Below the pieces are notes generated by a model. The model worked only from the letters and a program-made list of their open reading frames with translations. It was not told the DNA's origin and did not search any database. A stretch of DNA of 64,000 nucleotides from Vibrio genomosp. F10 str. ZF-129. GTDB lineage: Bacteria; Pseudomonadota; Gammaproteobacteria; Enterobacterales; Vibrionaceae. The stretch is from NCBI RefSeq assembly GCF_000287055.2, contig NZ_AJYQ02000124.1, positions 16,136-80,135 on the forward strand, in the 5' to 3' direction. The translations under genes and the position numbers were made by a program. The number at the start of each line of letters is the position of its first letter. Positions within the stretch are counted from its first letter, which is position 1. Shown here piece by piece: positions 63,971 through 64,000 of this stretch.

Positions 63971-64000
63971 TGGTTGCGGGAGCCGGATTTGAACCGACGA
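63971..64000 (-). tRNA. metY: Initiator tRNA-Met, 3' part (cut by window edge)
   Basis: The minus strand reads TCGTCGGTTCAAATCC then GGCTCCCGCAACCA: the T-arm, acceptor 3' strand and encoded CCA. This closely matches the 3' end of E. coli initiator tRNA (metY), which also lies just upstream of rimP-nusA. The anticodon is outside the window, so the call rests on the 3' sequence and the context. Confidence 0.8.

Overview
The window is a continuous stretch of chromosome from a gamma-proteobacterium, almost certainly a Vibrio. The protein sequences are vibrio-like throughout. The gene order fusA2-radA-plzC-serB-ytjB-deo-nupC ... grcA-thrABC-arcA/arcB-yhcC-gltBD-gltBD matches the order I remember from the large chromosome of Vibrio cholerae and relatives. 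GC content is moderate. I see no insertion sequence, prophage, CRISPR array, integron or rRNA.

Layout. 1-10 kb is the more variable part: the 3' end of glpD, the nitric-oxide-related membrane protein NnrS with what looks like a NorR/sigma-54 promoter, a gamma-glutamylcyclotransferase-like gene, a small membrane protein, a LysR regulator divergent from the chromate transporter chrA, an acyl-CoA synthetase, and two similar modules each made of a GcvA-type LysR gene divergent from a tiny DUF1127-type gene. 10-18.5 kb holds a second EF-G, radA, the c-di-GMP receptor-type gene plzC, serB and ytjB. 18.6-24.9 kb is nucleoside catabolism and uptake: deoCABD and nupC, with a CRP site and a LacI-family (PurR/CytR-like) site. 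24.9-32.6 kb has yaaA, a previously unlisted 57-codon gene and a TatD-family gene in one operon, then alsT, a DUF3545 gene, a hemerythrin-like gene, ung, nfo, and grcA with two FNR sites 53 bp apart. 32.7-37.6 kb is thrABC with a thrL leader peptide and attenuator. 37.8-44 kb has a small beta-barrel-like protein, an RraA-like gene, arcA, a lipoprotein gene coupled to arcB, and yhcC. 44.6-57 kb carries two complete glutamate synthase operons of different sequence types in tandem. 57-64 kb is a DUF1499 lipoprotein gene and the rimP-nusA-infB-rbfA-truB operon, preceded by a truncated initiator tRNA gene at the right edge.

How the parts fit. Several genes concern redox and oxygen response: ArcA/ArcB, FNR-type control of grcA and arcA, NnrS, YaaA and the hemerythrin-like protein. 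Others concern nitrogen and amino-acid flow (two GOGATs, the threonine operon, SerB, AlsT) and nucleoside salvage (deo and nupC). Start codons were re-chosen for many genes from Shine-Dalgarno spacing, promoter position or family length. The main points for follow-up are the ArcB Cys-to-Tyr change at position 241, the paired LysR/DUF1127 modules, the paired GOGAT operons, the nnrS promoter, and three short ORFs that ordinary length cut-offs miss.
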